From assembly GCA_028023455.1 (NCBI GenBank), contig JAQFVV010006232.1, positions 434,001 to 498,000 on the forward strand: 64,000 bases of DNA. The letters are read 5' to 3'. Shown piece after piece: positions 34,259 through 47,203 of the stretch. A program made the position numbers and the translations under genes. Below the pieces are notes generated by a model that saw nothing but the letters and a program-made list of their open reading frames with translations, did not search any database and was not told where the DNA came from. The stretch's first letter is position 1, and each line of letters begins with the position of its first letter. The DNA comes from Epiperipatus broadwayi (Eukaryota; Onychophora; Udeonychophora; Euonychophora; Peripatidae).

Positions 34259-36262
34259 CATGCAGCCTTTTTAAAATTAAAATTCTGTTGTCATATTGAT
34301 TCCTTCCATTAATGACATGCATTGCAAATTGCAGTCACAATGGATAGTTTAGATGAAAATAAATTAACAAGTTATTATTTAAGTGTGTGTGAAATCTCAT
34401 TCAAGAATAATATATATATATATGTTATTATTGTGAAGGAGTCTCAATATATTGCTGTGATTACCGATTCAAGAGAGCACCTTTTAAATTTTGTTTATCA
34501 TAGCCACTGGTGATTATATTGTAAAATGTATTGATTCCAGAGAACTTATAAAAATTGCTTATTTGGCTATGAACTTAGAATAAAAATATAACTAGAGTCA
34601 TTCATTTTAGTACTTAAATCATGAATTTTCAATTGTGTGGAATGCTATATTTAGAGTAATAATTAGGTAGAGGAATGCTATATCTAGAGTAATAATCAGG
34701 AAGCTATATAACAAAGTATTTATCAATTTAAATGTCATACTACCATATTAAAAAACTATCAGTATATATTATTAATCAAAGAGTTGTCATTTATTAATTC
34801 ATTTTAAAACAAATTGTTAGAAATTGAATTGCATAAAAAATCTATATATTGATAACCATAATAATATTATTTTCAAACTTAGATTATTTTATTTACTTAT
34901 TAATGCAAACATCTTTGTTTATAATAGTGATCTAAAATATTAATAATATATATTTAATAGCTTTCTTCCAATCCAAAGTTATTATATATATATTATCATT
35001 TGATAAAATGGTTTCTGAGTAGAATAAATTACAATTTTATACTAGAGATCATGTTCACTTAATTTTGACCCCAAAATGGAGCCTGTGAATATTTTAAAAA
35101 CATAGATGATTGTTAGATATTTTTGGTTTTATTTAAATAAACATTACTTTTTAAAGTGTCAAACCAGATGAATAGGATTCATTGTAAAAAATAATATTAG
35201 AAAATTAACAACATAACATGTATAGTATTCCAACCCAAACATATATATATATATATTGTAACGGAATATAATATGCCATCACATTATTTTAAAATTAAAA
35301 TAAAAAGGATCATAAATAAAAATTGATTTATTAAAAAGAAAAAAAAACTTAACTTAAAAACTGAAATTTAAAAACTGTTTAACGTATATATAGATCACAT
35401 GATGGACAACTTTAAAAACTATTTTAGAAAATAAAAATATTTGAAAATAATTTTTTTGTAAAAAAAGTAAAGATATAAAGATTTGATATTTTTGGAAATT
35501 GAAATAATGTTGATTTCTATAATCTTAGAAAATGGAAATGATTGTCTTATTAATTAAATGATTGTTCAAAAGCAAACTGGCCCTTGAGGCATTTAAAATA
35601 AATTAAAGGGTCAGATAAGAGAGTACAAAGAAATTAAATGATCAATACAAACATCAGAAATGTCAGCACAGATTGTAATTGAAATACCAGAGGATTAGTG
35701 ATGTCTTGCCGGTTGAATACAAAGATTGGATGATAAGAGACTAAGAAAAATATAAAAGCAAAATTATTATTATAATTGTTATCTGAGAGCTGACTATGAA
35801 TGTCGTTATAACTAGCTATATTGCAGATTTTCACAATGTGGAAGTCTGCAATAAATTTAATTTTCCAGACAACCAGCTGAGACCTCCCTATGACAGTTAG
35901 GGACCAAAAAGGAATGGCAAGTAGCAGCTTTGTTTTTAAAAAGGCAGAACAAACAATCTACATAAGTGATCATGAAGTTGGACTTCAAAATCTGCAGAAT
36001 CTGTAAAGTATAAACTTTTACCAATTGAACTTTCTTTTAAATAATTACCGTATAACGTCAATAAGTAATCAATCCAAAAAAAAAAAGGTAATATAAATTA
36101 ATGTACTCTTATCTTACCAAGAATAGAACTCTAAATCAATTATAAATATTTGTTTTTATATACGTTTGCTATTTCAATCATTTCCATTTTTTTAAATTTA
36201 ATTATTTATGTTTGTGTTTAACTAGGTTATTTATTTCTATCTGTTAAATAAAATATATTAAA
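34259..36262. other. AT-rich DNA, nothing recognised
   Basis: Short TA runs (for example 34410-34421 and 35242-35256). The 63- and 66-codon frames here have chance-like composition. A less AT-rich patch at 35860-36000 holds nothing identifiable. Confidence 0.45.
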
Positions 36263-36517
36263 TTAAAGTTGGGTGTAGGTAGCTGCATGGATAAAGATTA
36301 ATAACTGTTTAAATTCGTTTATGTTTAATTTAAGGGATTTTAATTTCAGGCTATTTGTTTCGTAGTTAGGGCAATGTTGGTGGAGGGATATATGGGTGTT
36401 TATATTAATGTGGTGTGAAGTGTGTTTAGCATACAGGGCAACGTGCCCAACTGAATGCATGACCCCAAAGAGGCAGTCATATTGTTGAAATGGTTGCAGA
36501 TGTATTTCCTGCGCCAT
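36263..36517 (-). CDS. Weak candidate small ORF in a GC-richer island
   Basis: Eighty-four codons from an ATG at 36517, in a good start context (gtcaatggcg), to a TAA. The first 40 residues (MAQEIHLQPFQQYDCLFGVM and on) lie in DNA much less AT-rich than the flanks. The second half (rich in N, L, K and H) lies in AT-rich DNA, so a real coding part may end by splicing near residue 40. A ttataaat box sits about 30 nt upstream, which would put a TSS at or next to the ATG. No family is recognised. It could be a retroelement promoter fragment or chance. Confidence 0.2.
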   Translation of the reverse strand: MAQEIHLQPFQQYDCLFGVMHSVGHVALYAKHTSHHININTHISLHQHCPNYETNSLKLKSLKLNINEFKQLLIFIHAATYTQL

Positions 36518-36544
36518 TGACCCCTTCTAGCTCTATGGACAGGG

Positions 36545-36552
36545 ATTTATAA
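36545..36552 (-). promoter_or_regulatory. TATA-like box
   Basis: Minus-strand ttataaat upstream of the ATG at 36517, within a local GC-rich context (gagagcggtctttctgcca upstream). Such boxes are common by chance in AT-rich DNA, but the neighbouring composition makes this one less trivial. Confidence 0.2.
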
Positions 36553-37437
36553 GATGGCAGAAAGACCGCTCTCCCCCATACGTAGCACTCTTTAAAAATA
36601 ATTATATACATGATTCCTTAGTCAGGCAGATGCACTTTCCTGTTGTGTACATGGATCATTTCTTTCAAATAATATCACGCTGTCAGATGTACATTCCTGT
36701 CAGTGTGGTTTTATGCTAGTATCTTCATATTGCATTAGTTGCAAATATATATCTGGAAGTTGACATTGGGTTGGCTACGAACTTTTAGTTTGAGATTGAA
36801 TGAATGTTTTGATAAGTTTTTAAGTGAAAAAAAAAATCTATGTAGACTATCTATGCTCGACATGCTAAAGTAAAATATAATTTAAATATCCATCTGTGCA
36901 GTCTATTTAAAATAGTAATTTAAATTAAAAAAAATTAATGTTAAAATCTAAAAATAAATTTATTCCTCAAATTTTAAATGTGCGTTAATAAAATCTATTT
37001 GTGTGTTAATTACTGGCAGTGGCTTCTTTTATTTTATTGTTTAAATATTAATATATTTTGAGAATCTAAATCTATTGAAACTTATAAATGTTTAAAATCT
37101 CTGCTACTCTATGAGCTAGTGACATTGGGCAAATGGTCAGAATAATATATATAAAAAATTTTTTTAACTTACGTATCTGCCTACTATATAAATTTTTCTA
37201 GGTTCAAATGCCTAGATGGCGCTCTTGTAGTGCGGATACGTTTAAGGCTCAATTCGTTGACCGTTAATATATATATATATTAAATTAAAAATAGTTCAAT
37301 GTACATATGTAAATAAAGAAAGTAAATCACTCTTACTCAGGCTATGAATTAAATCATTCTAAATGTTTCAACTTATCTAGTAAATATAGTAATTTAAAAG
37401 ATCAAAAATTGAATGAATCCACCTATTGTTGAAGCTG
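36553..37437. other. Gene-free; small inverted repeat at 37171-37241
   Basis: acgtatctgcctacta (from 37171) pairs with tagtgcggatacgt (37228-37241). The loop holds ggttcaaatgcc, a box B-like string. No gene is seen. Confidence 0.4.
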
Positions 37438-37757
37438 TTTATAAACATACTTTTGTCAACATTGTTGAAAATTCTGAGTGAAATTAATATAGCAGTCAGC
37501 ATAAATTTGGCATTTAATAGTTATTAAACTAATATTCAATTTTATAAGTTTGGAAAAAAAATCTCTGTTTTAATCATCTTGATTTAATAATTAAATATTT
37601 AATTAATTAATTGTATCAAAATTATTAAATAGAAAATTCTGTCTCCAGCATTATATAATTGATTATTTGTTTAATAACTATTAAATGCCATATTTCATAT
37701 GCTGATATATTAATTTTACTTTAAATTTTCAACAATGTTGACAAGGATATGTTTATA
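37438..37757. repeat. Palindromic MITE-like element, ~320 bp
   Basis: The arms 37438-37546 and 37651-37757 are reverse complements with few differences, sharing tgtcaacattgttgaaaat and ggcatttaatagttattaaa. The loop is about 105 nt. No coding capacity. Confidence 0.85.
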
Positions 37758-37850
37758 ATATCATAGCTCTAAGAATACATAAATTCATTCTATTTAGAGT
37801 GCTTTTAATTCATAATCTGAGACAGAATAATATATTCCTTTTGTTTAAAC

Positions 37851-37855
37851 GCACG

Positions 37856-37886
<31 letters not shown>
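37851..37886. repeat. (CA)n(TA)n microsatellite
   Basis: A CA run followed by a TA run, immediately before a family C repeat copy. Confidence 0.9.
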
Positions 37887-37887
<1 letters not shown>

Positions 37888-38190
37888 ATTAAAAAGGATT
37901 TGAATTCAGACTTTCAAGCTCCCTATAGCTATCCACTCCATTTTATACAACTGATTCATATGCATGTGAAAAAGATAAATGATCTCCAATATATATATTG
38001 TGCTGAACCAGCACTCATCAATTAAGTTCAGATCATAATCTCCTCCACACACACATATATAATCAGTGCTCAGTATATACTAAGATAGCAAATATTCAAT
38101 CTTTAATGGACAGGCTTCAATCTTCTTCTCCAACTCTTTAGCCATTCATATCAATGAAATCTGATAATGAAACTCTCAAACATAGTAAAT
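37887..38190 (-). mobile_element. Family C repeat copy with hammerhead remnant
   Basis: Plus-strand landmarks are ctatagctatccactccat, aaaaagataaatgatctcca, gctgaaccagcactcatca, ctaagatagcaaatattc and tttaatggacaggcttcaat, in the same order as at 62978-63330. The ribozyme segment (minus strand, 37977-38034) is annotated separately. Confidence 0.8.
37977..38034 (-). ncRNA. Hammerhead ribozyme remnant (family C)
   Basis: Minus strand: the core reads TTGATGA (one change from CTGATGA). It is followed by a perfect stem II, GTGCTG and CAGCAC with a GTT loop, then AATA where GAAA is expected, a TA-rich stem III region, and TTGGAGATCA as the distal stem I strand. The core changes predict loss of activity. 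Confidence 0.6.
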
Positions 38191-38221
38191 ATAATATTCT
38201 TGTATTTAAATATTATATATA

Positions 38222-38591
38222 TATATATATAATTATTCAAAACAATACAATAATTAATACAGTAAAACAATATTTAAAAAAAAACAAATATATACCAATT
38301 TAATAGAAGTACTTTCAACTATCTATGTAGTCGTCAACTAGATTCAAATTGTATTAGAAAAAACCGTTACAAATGTAAACAATATAAAAATTAATGAATT
38401 GTGGGAAAATTGATGTATGACGTATTACTTTTTGTTTACATTTGTAACGGTTTTTTCTAATACAATTTGAATCTAGTTGACAACGACTACATAGATAGTT
38501 GAAAGTACTTCTATTAAATTGGTATATATTTGTTTTTTTTAAATATTGTTTTACTGTATTAATTATTGTATTGTTTTGAATAATTATATAT
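38222..38591. repeat. Near-perfect palindrome, 158-bp arms
   Basis: The left arm 38222-38380 and right arm 38434-38591 differ only by a 3-nt indel (tagtcgtcaact against tagtcgttgtcaact), one A in an A run, and edge differences in the TA tract. The loop is 53 nt. It sits between TA-rich tracts and is non-coding. This is the youngest-looking fold-back structure in the window. Confidence 0.95.
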
Positions 38592-38630
38592 ATTTTATTA
38601 TAATTGGAATACAGACATTGATTAATAATT

Positions 38631-38664
<34 letters not shown>

Positions 38665-38692
38665 CAGACAGAGAGAGAGAGAGAGGAGAGAG
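38631..38692. repeat. (TA)n(GA)n microsatellite
   Basis: A TA run, then GA interrupted by two CA units, the same compound layout as at 26649. Confidence 0.95.
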
Positions 38693-41600
38693 AACAGAAA
38701 AAAAAGCTTAATATTTATTTCATTATTTTTGAATAATATTTTACAGATAGACTTGGATTACATTTATTAATATATTAAAAAGTAATTGTAAAGATTCAGA
38801 AGGAAAAGATTTGTTAAAATTTTTATATATAAATTAAAATTTCTTTGCAAAATTAAATGTTATATTTACTGAGAAATATATATAGAAAAAAATGACAGGC
38901 ATTGATGTGTGATTAATATATATTTAAATTAGTTGTTAAATGAATGCTATTTTAATAAAAATGGAATTATAATTGAAGGCAGGAGGATTAATTGTGTTAG
39001 TAATGCTGATAATTTTATAAGACTTGGAGACAATGAGAATTATTTTAATAAAATAATATAATAAACACAATACAACCTTATAAAATGATTGGGATGAATA
39101 TATATATATATATATATATTCTAACCTGGTCTTAGGTGTATCCTCACTTCAGAATAGTATATGATATAAAATAAAATGGGTTCTAGCTCAGTTAATAATT
39201 AATAAATAAAATATTCAGCATTAAAATTAAAATGTTTCACTAACTCAAATTTAAAATACGAATAAGGTTCAGTTTATAAAAATAAATTAAATAAATATTT
39301 AATATTTTCATGAGACTTGAAGTGAAAATACAGGTGACAAGATAGATTACATTGAGCCAATATCCCACAGGATACTACCTCAATGGAATAAGAACACTAT
39401 CCCCCCTTATTACTATTTCAAATAACAAACTCATAGTATTCTTATGACTTTAATAACTTCTACTCACTAAGATTAAGTTAATAATTACATCTTAATCTTC
39501 TATTTGTAATAATCTAGCTCAATAAAATAATCTCAGGTTCATAAAGTTTATTCTAAGTTAATTTAAAAATACGGTAGTAAAATATGAGAAGGGATTTTAT
39601 GTCATAATCTACTACACTTAAACTAATAATAATAAATAATAATAATAATAATATTCTTCATTGTTTAACTACTACTGGATATCTTTTCTTTTATTATAAT
39701 TTTATTACCATAATAAAATAATAAAATAATTTTATATAATCTTTTATCTTCATGTAATAATATAATAAATACATGGTAGCATATGATAATCTGATAGACA
39801 AAGGATGTGTGGCAACTGATAGCATATAATTCAGTATAGTATTGTGATAACTGGTTTATGACAAATAAAATAATGTAAAATTATAATTATTTAATTAAAA
39901 GAATACCAATAAATATTTAAATTCTTAAATAATTCTCTATGTATCTTTTGTGCAAAATTATATATTTGTTTCAATTGTTATGAATATATCATGATTTCAT
40001 GCAGTGAAGTGGAGAAATAAACAATCCAGACACAAAAATTTTGAAAAACAAATTTTAACAAAATTTATTAACAACAACAACAAATAAAATAAACAATTTA
40101 TGTACACTATTTACAATGGATATCCTTATTTTATTCTTACATTTTTATCTACTAAGTTATATAAAAATAGTTTATAGTTTAGTTATATCTTTATTTATAC
40201 TTAAGACAAAATAATAAAAAAATGTTACCATTTGGTTTCTCATTATGGTTAACTTATTATAATTATATTTACTTATTAGCAGAATATTTCATCCTTAATA
40301 TTATTAAACTATCTTATTTTTAAAAAAAACATTCATAGGAAAACATTCTACAGAAAAACAAAATTAACTTTATAATGAGTATGGATTTCTCAAAATATTA
40401 AAAAAATTTTCATCTTGCAAAGTCAAAGATGTTACATAAAATATTCATCCAAAATTCAGTACTAGATTTTAGTGTTTTATCACATGATGTTTACTAATCA
40501 TAATATATTCTTATTTAGCCTTACTTTAGTATGATGTAAGTGTAATAATCAATATATTCCTGATATTCAATAAACAAAAAAAAATATACTATGCATATTG
40601 TTTATATAATTTACATTGTACTATTGTATTTTAAAAATATGCAATACTTATTTTCTCTTAAAAAAATCATAATAAAGCATTTAAAAATAATTAACATTTT
40701 AAAGAAAATATCTTGTTTAGATACTCTATTCCAAAATTTATATTTCATTTCCGAAATAAATTCAAAAATATATTCTATGATTCTTTCCTTTCCTTAGGAT
40801 ACTTTGGACCTTCAATTTTAAGTTATAAAATTCTATTCCTTCTAAGCAAATAAACCAATCTTATACAAAACGATAGCATAACCTAAGTTCTAAATTATTT
40901 ACCATTTCTTTTCAAAATATCTTACTAAACGATGCTGTTACATGAAATAAAGATAGCGAAATAGATGTATAGGATTTAAGGAAGAAAGCTAGAGTATCAC
41001 TCATAATATATCTCAAAAATCATGGCACAGTGCATTACAAGAAAGAAGTATGACTTTTACCTGTCTAATAACATCTAATACATGAATGATGTTAAAGCTA
41101 TTTCTTCAGCTTTATTAGAACATCAAATATTTAAAGAAATATAAAACACTGTCCAAATAAAATGTGTACCAGTCATAGGGCTTTGTTAACTATGCTGATA
41201 TCCACACAAAGACTAAATATTATTCACATTCCATATAACATCCTATTTCTTAAAACATCATTTTGGTTTCCTGTTCACTAAGTACTTCCAAGTCACTATC
41301 TCAACATTATTTCTCAAGATTTTCCACATCTTACATCGATAAATAACTATCTGCTTTTACAAACAATAAATAAAATTCACTGATAATTAAACAATCCCAC
41401 TGTTCCGCAAGAAAAGTTTGTCTACTTCATCATTCTGTATGCTTAATCATATATAAGCTAATCAGACAATATTTGAATATCCTAACATGAAAATTTTAAA
41501 AGAATCACATAATTATTTGTTATTATGTTAGATTATATCACTAATATAAAAAAAAATCATTGTATGCATATTTTCAAATCAATCCTATCTCATAATGTTT

Positions 41601-44600
41601 TTTAAAATGTTGTATGAAATGCGTTACATAATTAAAAAAAAAAAAACTTTTACACTTCATTCTTACGATCCATAGATGATCTAAAGAAAACAAACAATAT
41701 ACATTATAAATTATTAATAGTCATTACTATTACCAAAATAATCTTTATCTGGTCATCATATTCAGTAGGCTTCTTCATCCACTAGATACCAATCATTGCA
41801 AACATAAAGAAATATACATTCATACACTTTATTTTAAAATATATTCTTATCTAAATTATTAGATTATTCCATTATAAAATTTTATATCATCAACAAATTA
41901 ATGTTTTATGTTTTCCTAATCTTATAAAAAAAATTTAGATTTAAACTAGGTTAATAAAATAAAAGGAATCAAAACTATAATTACATATTTTCTTGACAAT
42001 AGTTCCTGATAAGTCCAAAATGTTTATTGTTTTCTCTAGAGTTTTAAAATGTTCTCCTCCAAGCATGTTAAAGTTTAAAAATAAAAATAAATATTAATCC
42101 ATTTAGTAAAATTTATAGAAAATAATCCTTGGTTTTAGTATTTAGGATGATAATTATTAAATCATAATATTAATTAATCCAGTGAAATTTCTTCAATATT
42201 CTCTGCCAATATTCTCTGCAGTGTATTCGATGCATCCTCCATCTAGCTTAACTTTAAAAATATTCGGTAAAGTTTTTTTACAATATTTCCATGGATTCAT
42301 CTTTTATTCATATGTTCACTTTTTTATATATGTTTCCTTCTTAATACATTTAAACTTTCATTTGGTATTTTTTATATATCACTTTTTTTAAAAAAAACTT
42401 CAAGTACTTTTAAACAAATGTTTTCTAAATACATTTTAAACAATTCTAAGACTGGAGGTTTTAATATCAAAAATGCTTCTGTAACATATTCTCCTGGGTT
42501 CTTTCTTTAACTCTTGAAAATATTTTTTTTAAAAATGTTACCTTCAGAAAGGATATAACATTTTACTCCTTTTGATATAATATTTTATAAAACAATTCAT
42601 AAGATATAATTGTCTTATTACTATTTTAAAAAATAAATCTTGGATAAGCTTATCTAAATAATAATGCGTCTCCAATTTTTCCTTTTAAAATGGAAAATAA
42701 CTTTCCACTGTATCAGTATAGTGACCATACTATGATTTTTATGCACTAGAATAGTTCTCCAGTGAAGCACTAATAAAGCTGTATCAAAATATTCCAAAAA
42801 CATTTTTATATTATTAGAATTTATATCCATTTTATTCCACAGTATATCCACTTTTTATTGCGAAGTTTAGGTCAAATTTCAGATAAAATAATCCTGGCAA
42901 GTAACTTTTAAAATTAGAAAATCATTTTCAAGAAGTTCCCAAATATATTTTATTTTAAACTCTCTTTTGCAAAATACTTTTTAAATAATATCAATTAGTT
43001 TTTTTTTTTCAAATAAAACTATAAGAAAGTACTAAAAAAAATTGACTAAAATAAAAATTTTAAAGTACTATCTCTTCAATAGTTACTAATATACCTTTCT
43101 CTGGATTCAATCCATTATTAATCTCCTCTGATACCCCCCGTGCAATTCATATTTATAGTCTGTAAGAATACCTCATTTGATTGGTTGATTCTTACTTTTA
43201 GCTTGAGAACAAATTTACATATTTTCAATTTTTTACAGAATTGAATTTTTAAAATAAAAATTTATGACGTAATAACTCAAAATATTATTTAAAATATTAC
43301 TTTTAAATCAATTATTACTTTATTTAAATTATTTAATCATTTAAAATAACTTTTTAAAATAACATTTTAATATTTATTCCACACTTAATATTCCATTTAT
43401 CTTGTTTTATTTAAACAAAATATTTAATTTTTATTATATCTGTATTCGTCTTTTTTACATTACTTAAAACATTACATACGATAGTTAACTTAATATTTAT
43501 TATTATTTGCTTTTATGCTAGGCAATAATTCCATCCAATTCTATAATGCAATCTTTTAAAATATTTTAAACTTTGTTATTAATTCAAACAAGCAGTGTGT
43601 GAAAGTATGTAGTATACAAGTCACATGATCAATATAGAATTTAGACAGACGATTTTCAATCTATGTCTCTGCCTAGATTAATAAAATTGCAACACTTTAT
43701 TATATTAAAAAATATAATTATAAAAATTTGGAAAAACAATTTAGAAAATATAGAATTAAATACAATTCTCACCATCATAAAGTTTATTTTTAAAATATAT
43801 TATATTAATTTTTATTATTAAACATAGTTTATAAATTTAAATACTGTATAACATTTATTTATCTATACGTTTAAGACTATTAAAATTGAACCTTTTAAAT
43901 ATACTTTTAATATTTATAGCTAAGTTATTTAATATGGCCAGCTTTTACAACCATATGCAATAATATTTAAAGCTTTACATAACTACTTTTAAATGATTCG
44001 TTATAATTTTATATACTATGTATTTTCTTTAGCTTCAAATTGTACTTTATATTATAATTGACAAACTATAATTAACATATTAAAATAACATATTCTAAAA
44101 TTTAAAATTTTTAGTAATTGACTGACATGGACTATTACTGACCTATAGAAAAGGGCATAATATATATATATATAAACAAAATAGGTGATGAATAAAATAG
44201 TTATGATTAAACATTAAATAGGACGTCATTAATCAAGTTAATGATTTTTTAATACTTGAAATTTTAAAATTTTGGGGGGTAGCAATGCTAAAAAAAGACA
44301 CAAGAAACATATATAACCGCTAAAATGTTTCCAATAAGAGTAGAAGTCTGACTTATAGCCCGCTAAAATTATCTTTAAGAAAAAGAATATTAAAAAATTT
44401 TTTGAACTGCAGCTTTAAATAAAACAAGACACAGGCAATTAAAAAAAGAAAGAGAAAAATGAATCAGAGACCTTAGAGATGGGAATTTGAAAGAGAATAT
44501 ACAAATGGTAAAAACTATTTAAAAAACAAAAGAAGAAAAGATTACTATTAAGAAGGCAGATAAAAAATAAAAGGAATTGGACTAATGTTTACTTTATACC

Positions 44601-45148
44601 AAAAAAATTATAAAATATATATTGAAAAAAATTTAAACAGTATTAAAGTGATAGAAAAAAAATCAGTTTATTTGTGATCTTAAAAAGAAATATAGCTATT
44701 TCCGATTTAGATTAAACTTTAATGAGTTCTTAGTATTATTAAGGTGCACATACTTAATGTATATATATCCAATAAAACCTTGATCCATAATAAAAAAAAT
44801 ACAAGCAATAACAGAAAAAAATAAACAAATACTGTTTGTAGTAAATTAAATTGTGTCATGATAAAACATTAGTTTTGACAATAATACTTTGAGATTTAAA
44901 AGAAATATATATTTTTTCCAAATTTTTGTTTTTAGAAATGTATTTTTCATCTTTGCACAAACATATAATATTTCACCAGTCCAGAAAACAGACCAACCCT
45001 TTTCACTCTGGATATATTTTAAAATATTAACTTCACTTTTTCAAATGAGTAAAATATACATAGCACATTATAATTTAACTTTATATACATATTTTTTTTT
45101 CTATAGATATATTTAAATTTAATTTCCTGTATATAATTTTCATATAAA
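38693..45148. other. Long gene-free AT-rich stretch
   Basis: Holds short TA, AAT (about 39628-39655) and CAA (about 40068-40081) microsatellites. From about 39,900 to 43,600 the plus strand is C-rich and G-poor, as in the 55-60 kb stretch. That asymmetry could mark a decayed minus-strand element, but no frame is readable. Around 43,130 (gtgcaattcatatttata) a segment resembles 55,378 (gtgcaatgcacatttata). The 60-75 codon frames are AT-biased and unsupported. Confidence 0.4.
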
Positions 45149-45357
45149 GATGATCATCTTTTACACAAGTGCTGTACTTTTAATATATCATTAGCGATTA
45201 TGTTAAATACTAGTAAACTCTCAATCCAAGTCACAAGATAAAGATTTTTGAAAATATAAGAGTGACCATCTTGTCTTTTGTACCTATATGTAATTATATA
45301 GGCCAATCACTAATGAAATATTAAAAGTATAGCACCTGTCTGAAGGATGATTATCTT
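45149..45357. repeat. Palindromic repeat, ~54-bp arms
   Basis: Arms 45149-45201 and 45302-45357 are imperfect reverse complements (gtgctgtacttttaatat against gtgctatacttttaatat). The loop is about 100 nt. Confidence 0.75.
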
Positions 45358-45568
45358 CTATCAGAATTATAGTTTGACACAGTGCTAGTAAAAAAATTCT
45401 ACATTATTTATATTAATTGTATTTTTATATTGGACTATTTCCATCATCTAATATAAGTATTGAATGTCTTTAGAAAAATTTAACTTTATTTAAATATTCC
45501 AAATACATTCAATTTTTAATAATAGCACACAGGTTAGTATGTGCATACTGTTTCAAGGGGTATTATTT

Positions 45569-45697
45569 CCCCTTTACTGCAGGTGTTTCTGGCAAGACCA
45601 GTGAGAAAGTATTAGCATTGGAATTGAACCTGGACCATTAGATTCTTGAGTATTGAATTTTAAAATAACATTCTAACCAATTGAGCCATTCTTCCAA
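45569..45697 (-). mobile_element. tRNA-derived SINE, family 2, best copy
   Basis: On the minus strand the head is clearly tRNA-like: box A within tggctcaattggttagaat and box B ggttcaattcc (about 45617-45633), at a spacing somewhat longer than in a tRNA. The 3' part is ttgccagaaacacctgcag, shared with the copies at 18963 and 19069. Pol III promoter elements look intact. Confidence 0.8.
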
Positions 45698-45857
45698 AGG
45701 CAACATGAAGTTCCTCCTGATTTCTCCACTTTTTCATAAATGCAAAATTGATTAGTGGTTTCCAAATAATCCAATATACAAATACTGCTAAAATACTATT
45801 GTCACAAACCTTCAGAAAAATACTATTTACATTAATGTATATAATTTTATGCATATT

Positions 45858-46000
45858 TTAAACTTCTATTTCATCACACATTCCTGAAACATATAACCAA
45901 AGACATGTGAAAAATATAAATAATCCTCAAGATGTGCGTTTCATGCTGAATCAGCACTCATCATTTGGTGCAGATGATAATTTCTTACATATGTTTTTAT
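45858..46000 (-). mobile_element. Family C repeat fragment with hammerhead motif
   Basis: acatgtgaaaaatataaata then catgctgaatcagcactcat and tggtgcagatgat match the family C order. It contains the best-preserved GAAA side of the ribozyme (see 45915-45980). Confidence 0.75.
45915..45980 (-). ncRNA. Hammerhead ribozyme motif (family C)
   Basis: Minus strand: ATGATGA (first core C changed to A), stem II GTGCTG and CAGCAT with an ATT loop, GAAA intact, then CGCACATC, with the expected cleavage point after that C, and TTGAGGATTA as the distal stem I strand. Changing the two A of CGCACATC back to G would give a self-complementary stem III of the kind in Schistosoma and Penelope-type hammerheads; that is inference. 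Activity is doubtful because of the C to A change. Confidence 0.65.
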
Positions 46001-47005
46001 TATTTATTTAGTATTATATAGATAGCAAATTAGTATAGTTTAATCAACAGAATATTGATTTGAGAATGACTGATGTAATTAAGTGATAGTTCAAGAAAAA
46101 CATTATATTGTGCTAATTTCAGAGCTAAACAAACTAAAGAAGTATGTGGAAAAATGAAATATATATATATTAATTCATTTTTAACACTATCTATTTATAA
46201 ATATAATTTTCATTAAAAAAAAGGATTATCTCAAAATTGGAGGCTGAATTATTTATTATATAAAACGACAGTAGAGATTTTATTAAGCTTTTAAATTAAC
46301 TTGTTCAAAAGTTTTATATCCAAAAATCAATGAAATATTTAAAATTATATGCATTGAAACTAAAAGCAATGAACTTTGTCAATATCTTTTTAAAAATATC
46401 AATAAATCGCATGAATACACATTTAGCATATTTTGTCATTTAATGAAGATTTAACACCTTGTAACTTCATGAACAACTAGGCTAAAATTCATCTAACCAT
46501 GAAAAAACAACAACGTGTAAATAATTCCATGCATGATCATTTTATTTATAATAATTTTAATAAAAAACGGATTAATTGAATTTATATAATGTACAGTATG
46601 TGTTGGAATATGTTTGAATATATATATATATATATTGGCGTATCAGTGTGTGTGTGTATGCTAGAATAATGGGTAACACATTTCCCTATTATGGATTCAG
46701 GCTAAAGATTTTTTTTTTCTTATCTTCTTTCACAACTAAACCGCATATCCATTTAATAGTGATAACAAATTAAGTATCTAGATAGAGAGTAAAACCAACT
46801 AACAATTGATAGTATTTGTATTGAATTGGCTGCTTAATAGATGTTAAACTTTTTACCCACCCACATACTTATAGGATCTGTTTTTTTTCTCACTTTGATA
46901 CTATATAAAATTCATTAGTATCTGACATTTCAAATGATCAAAGATTTTAATACAAATATTACATAGTGCTATTATTTCAATATTTTTCTTTCTCCATCTC
47001 TATAT
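46001..47005. other. AT-rich DNA, nothing recognised
   Basis: Contains TA and TG microsatellites at 46619-46660; otherwise nothing supported. Confidence 0.5.
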
Positions 47006-47203
47006 AACTTACTGTAAGCTTTAGTAATGAATAGATATCAAATAATAGGGTTTAATAAATCCCTATACTGTGCTGTCCTATTCAAAATTCCCAGTTTATT
47101 TCAGGTATTTAGCTTTTGGGAATATTGGATAGGATAGACATAATAGGGTATTATTAAGCACTGTCATCTAACATTTATTAATTGCTAAAGCCTATAGTAA
47201 GTG
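47006..47203. repeat. Palindromic MITE-like repeat
   Basis: Arms of about 87 bp (47006-47093 and 47117-47203) are imperfect reverse complements (acttactgtaagctttag, gtcctattcaaaattccca), with a 23-nt loop. Confidence 0.75.
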
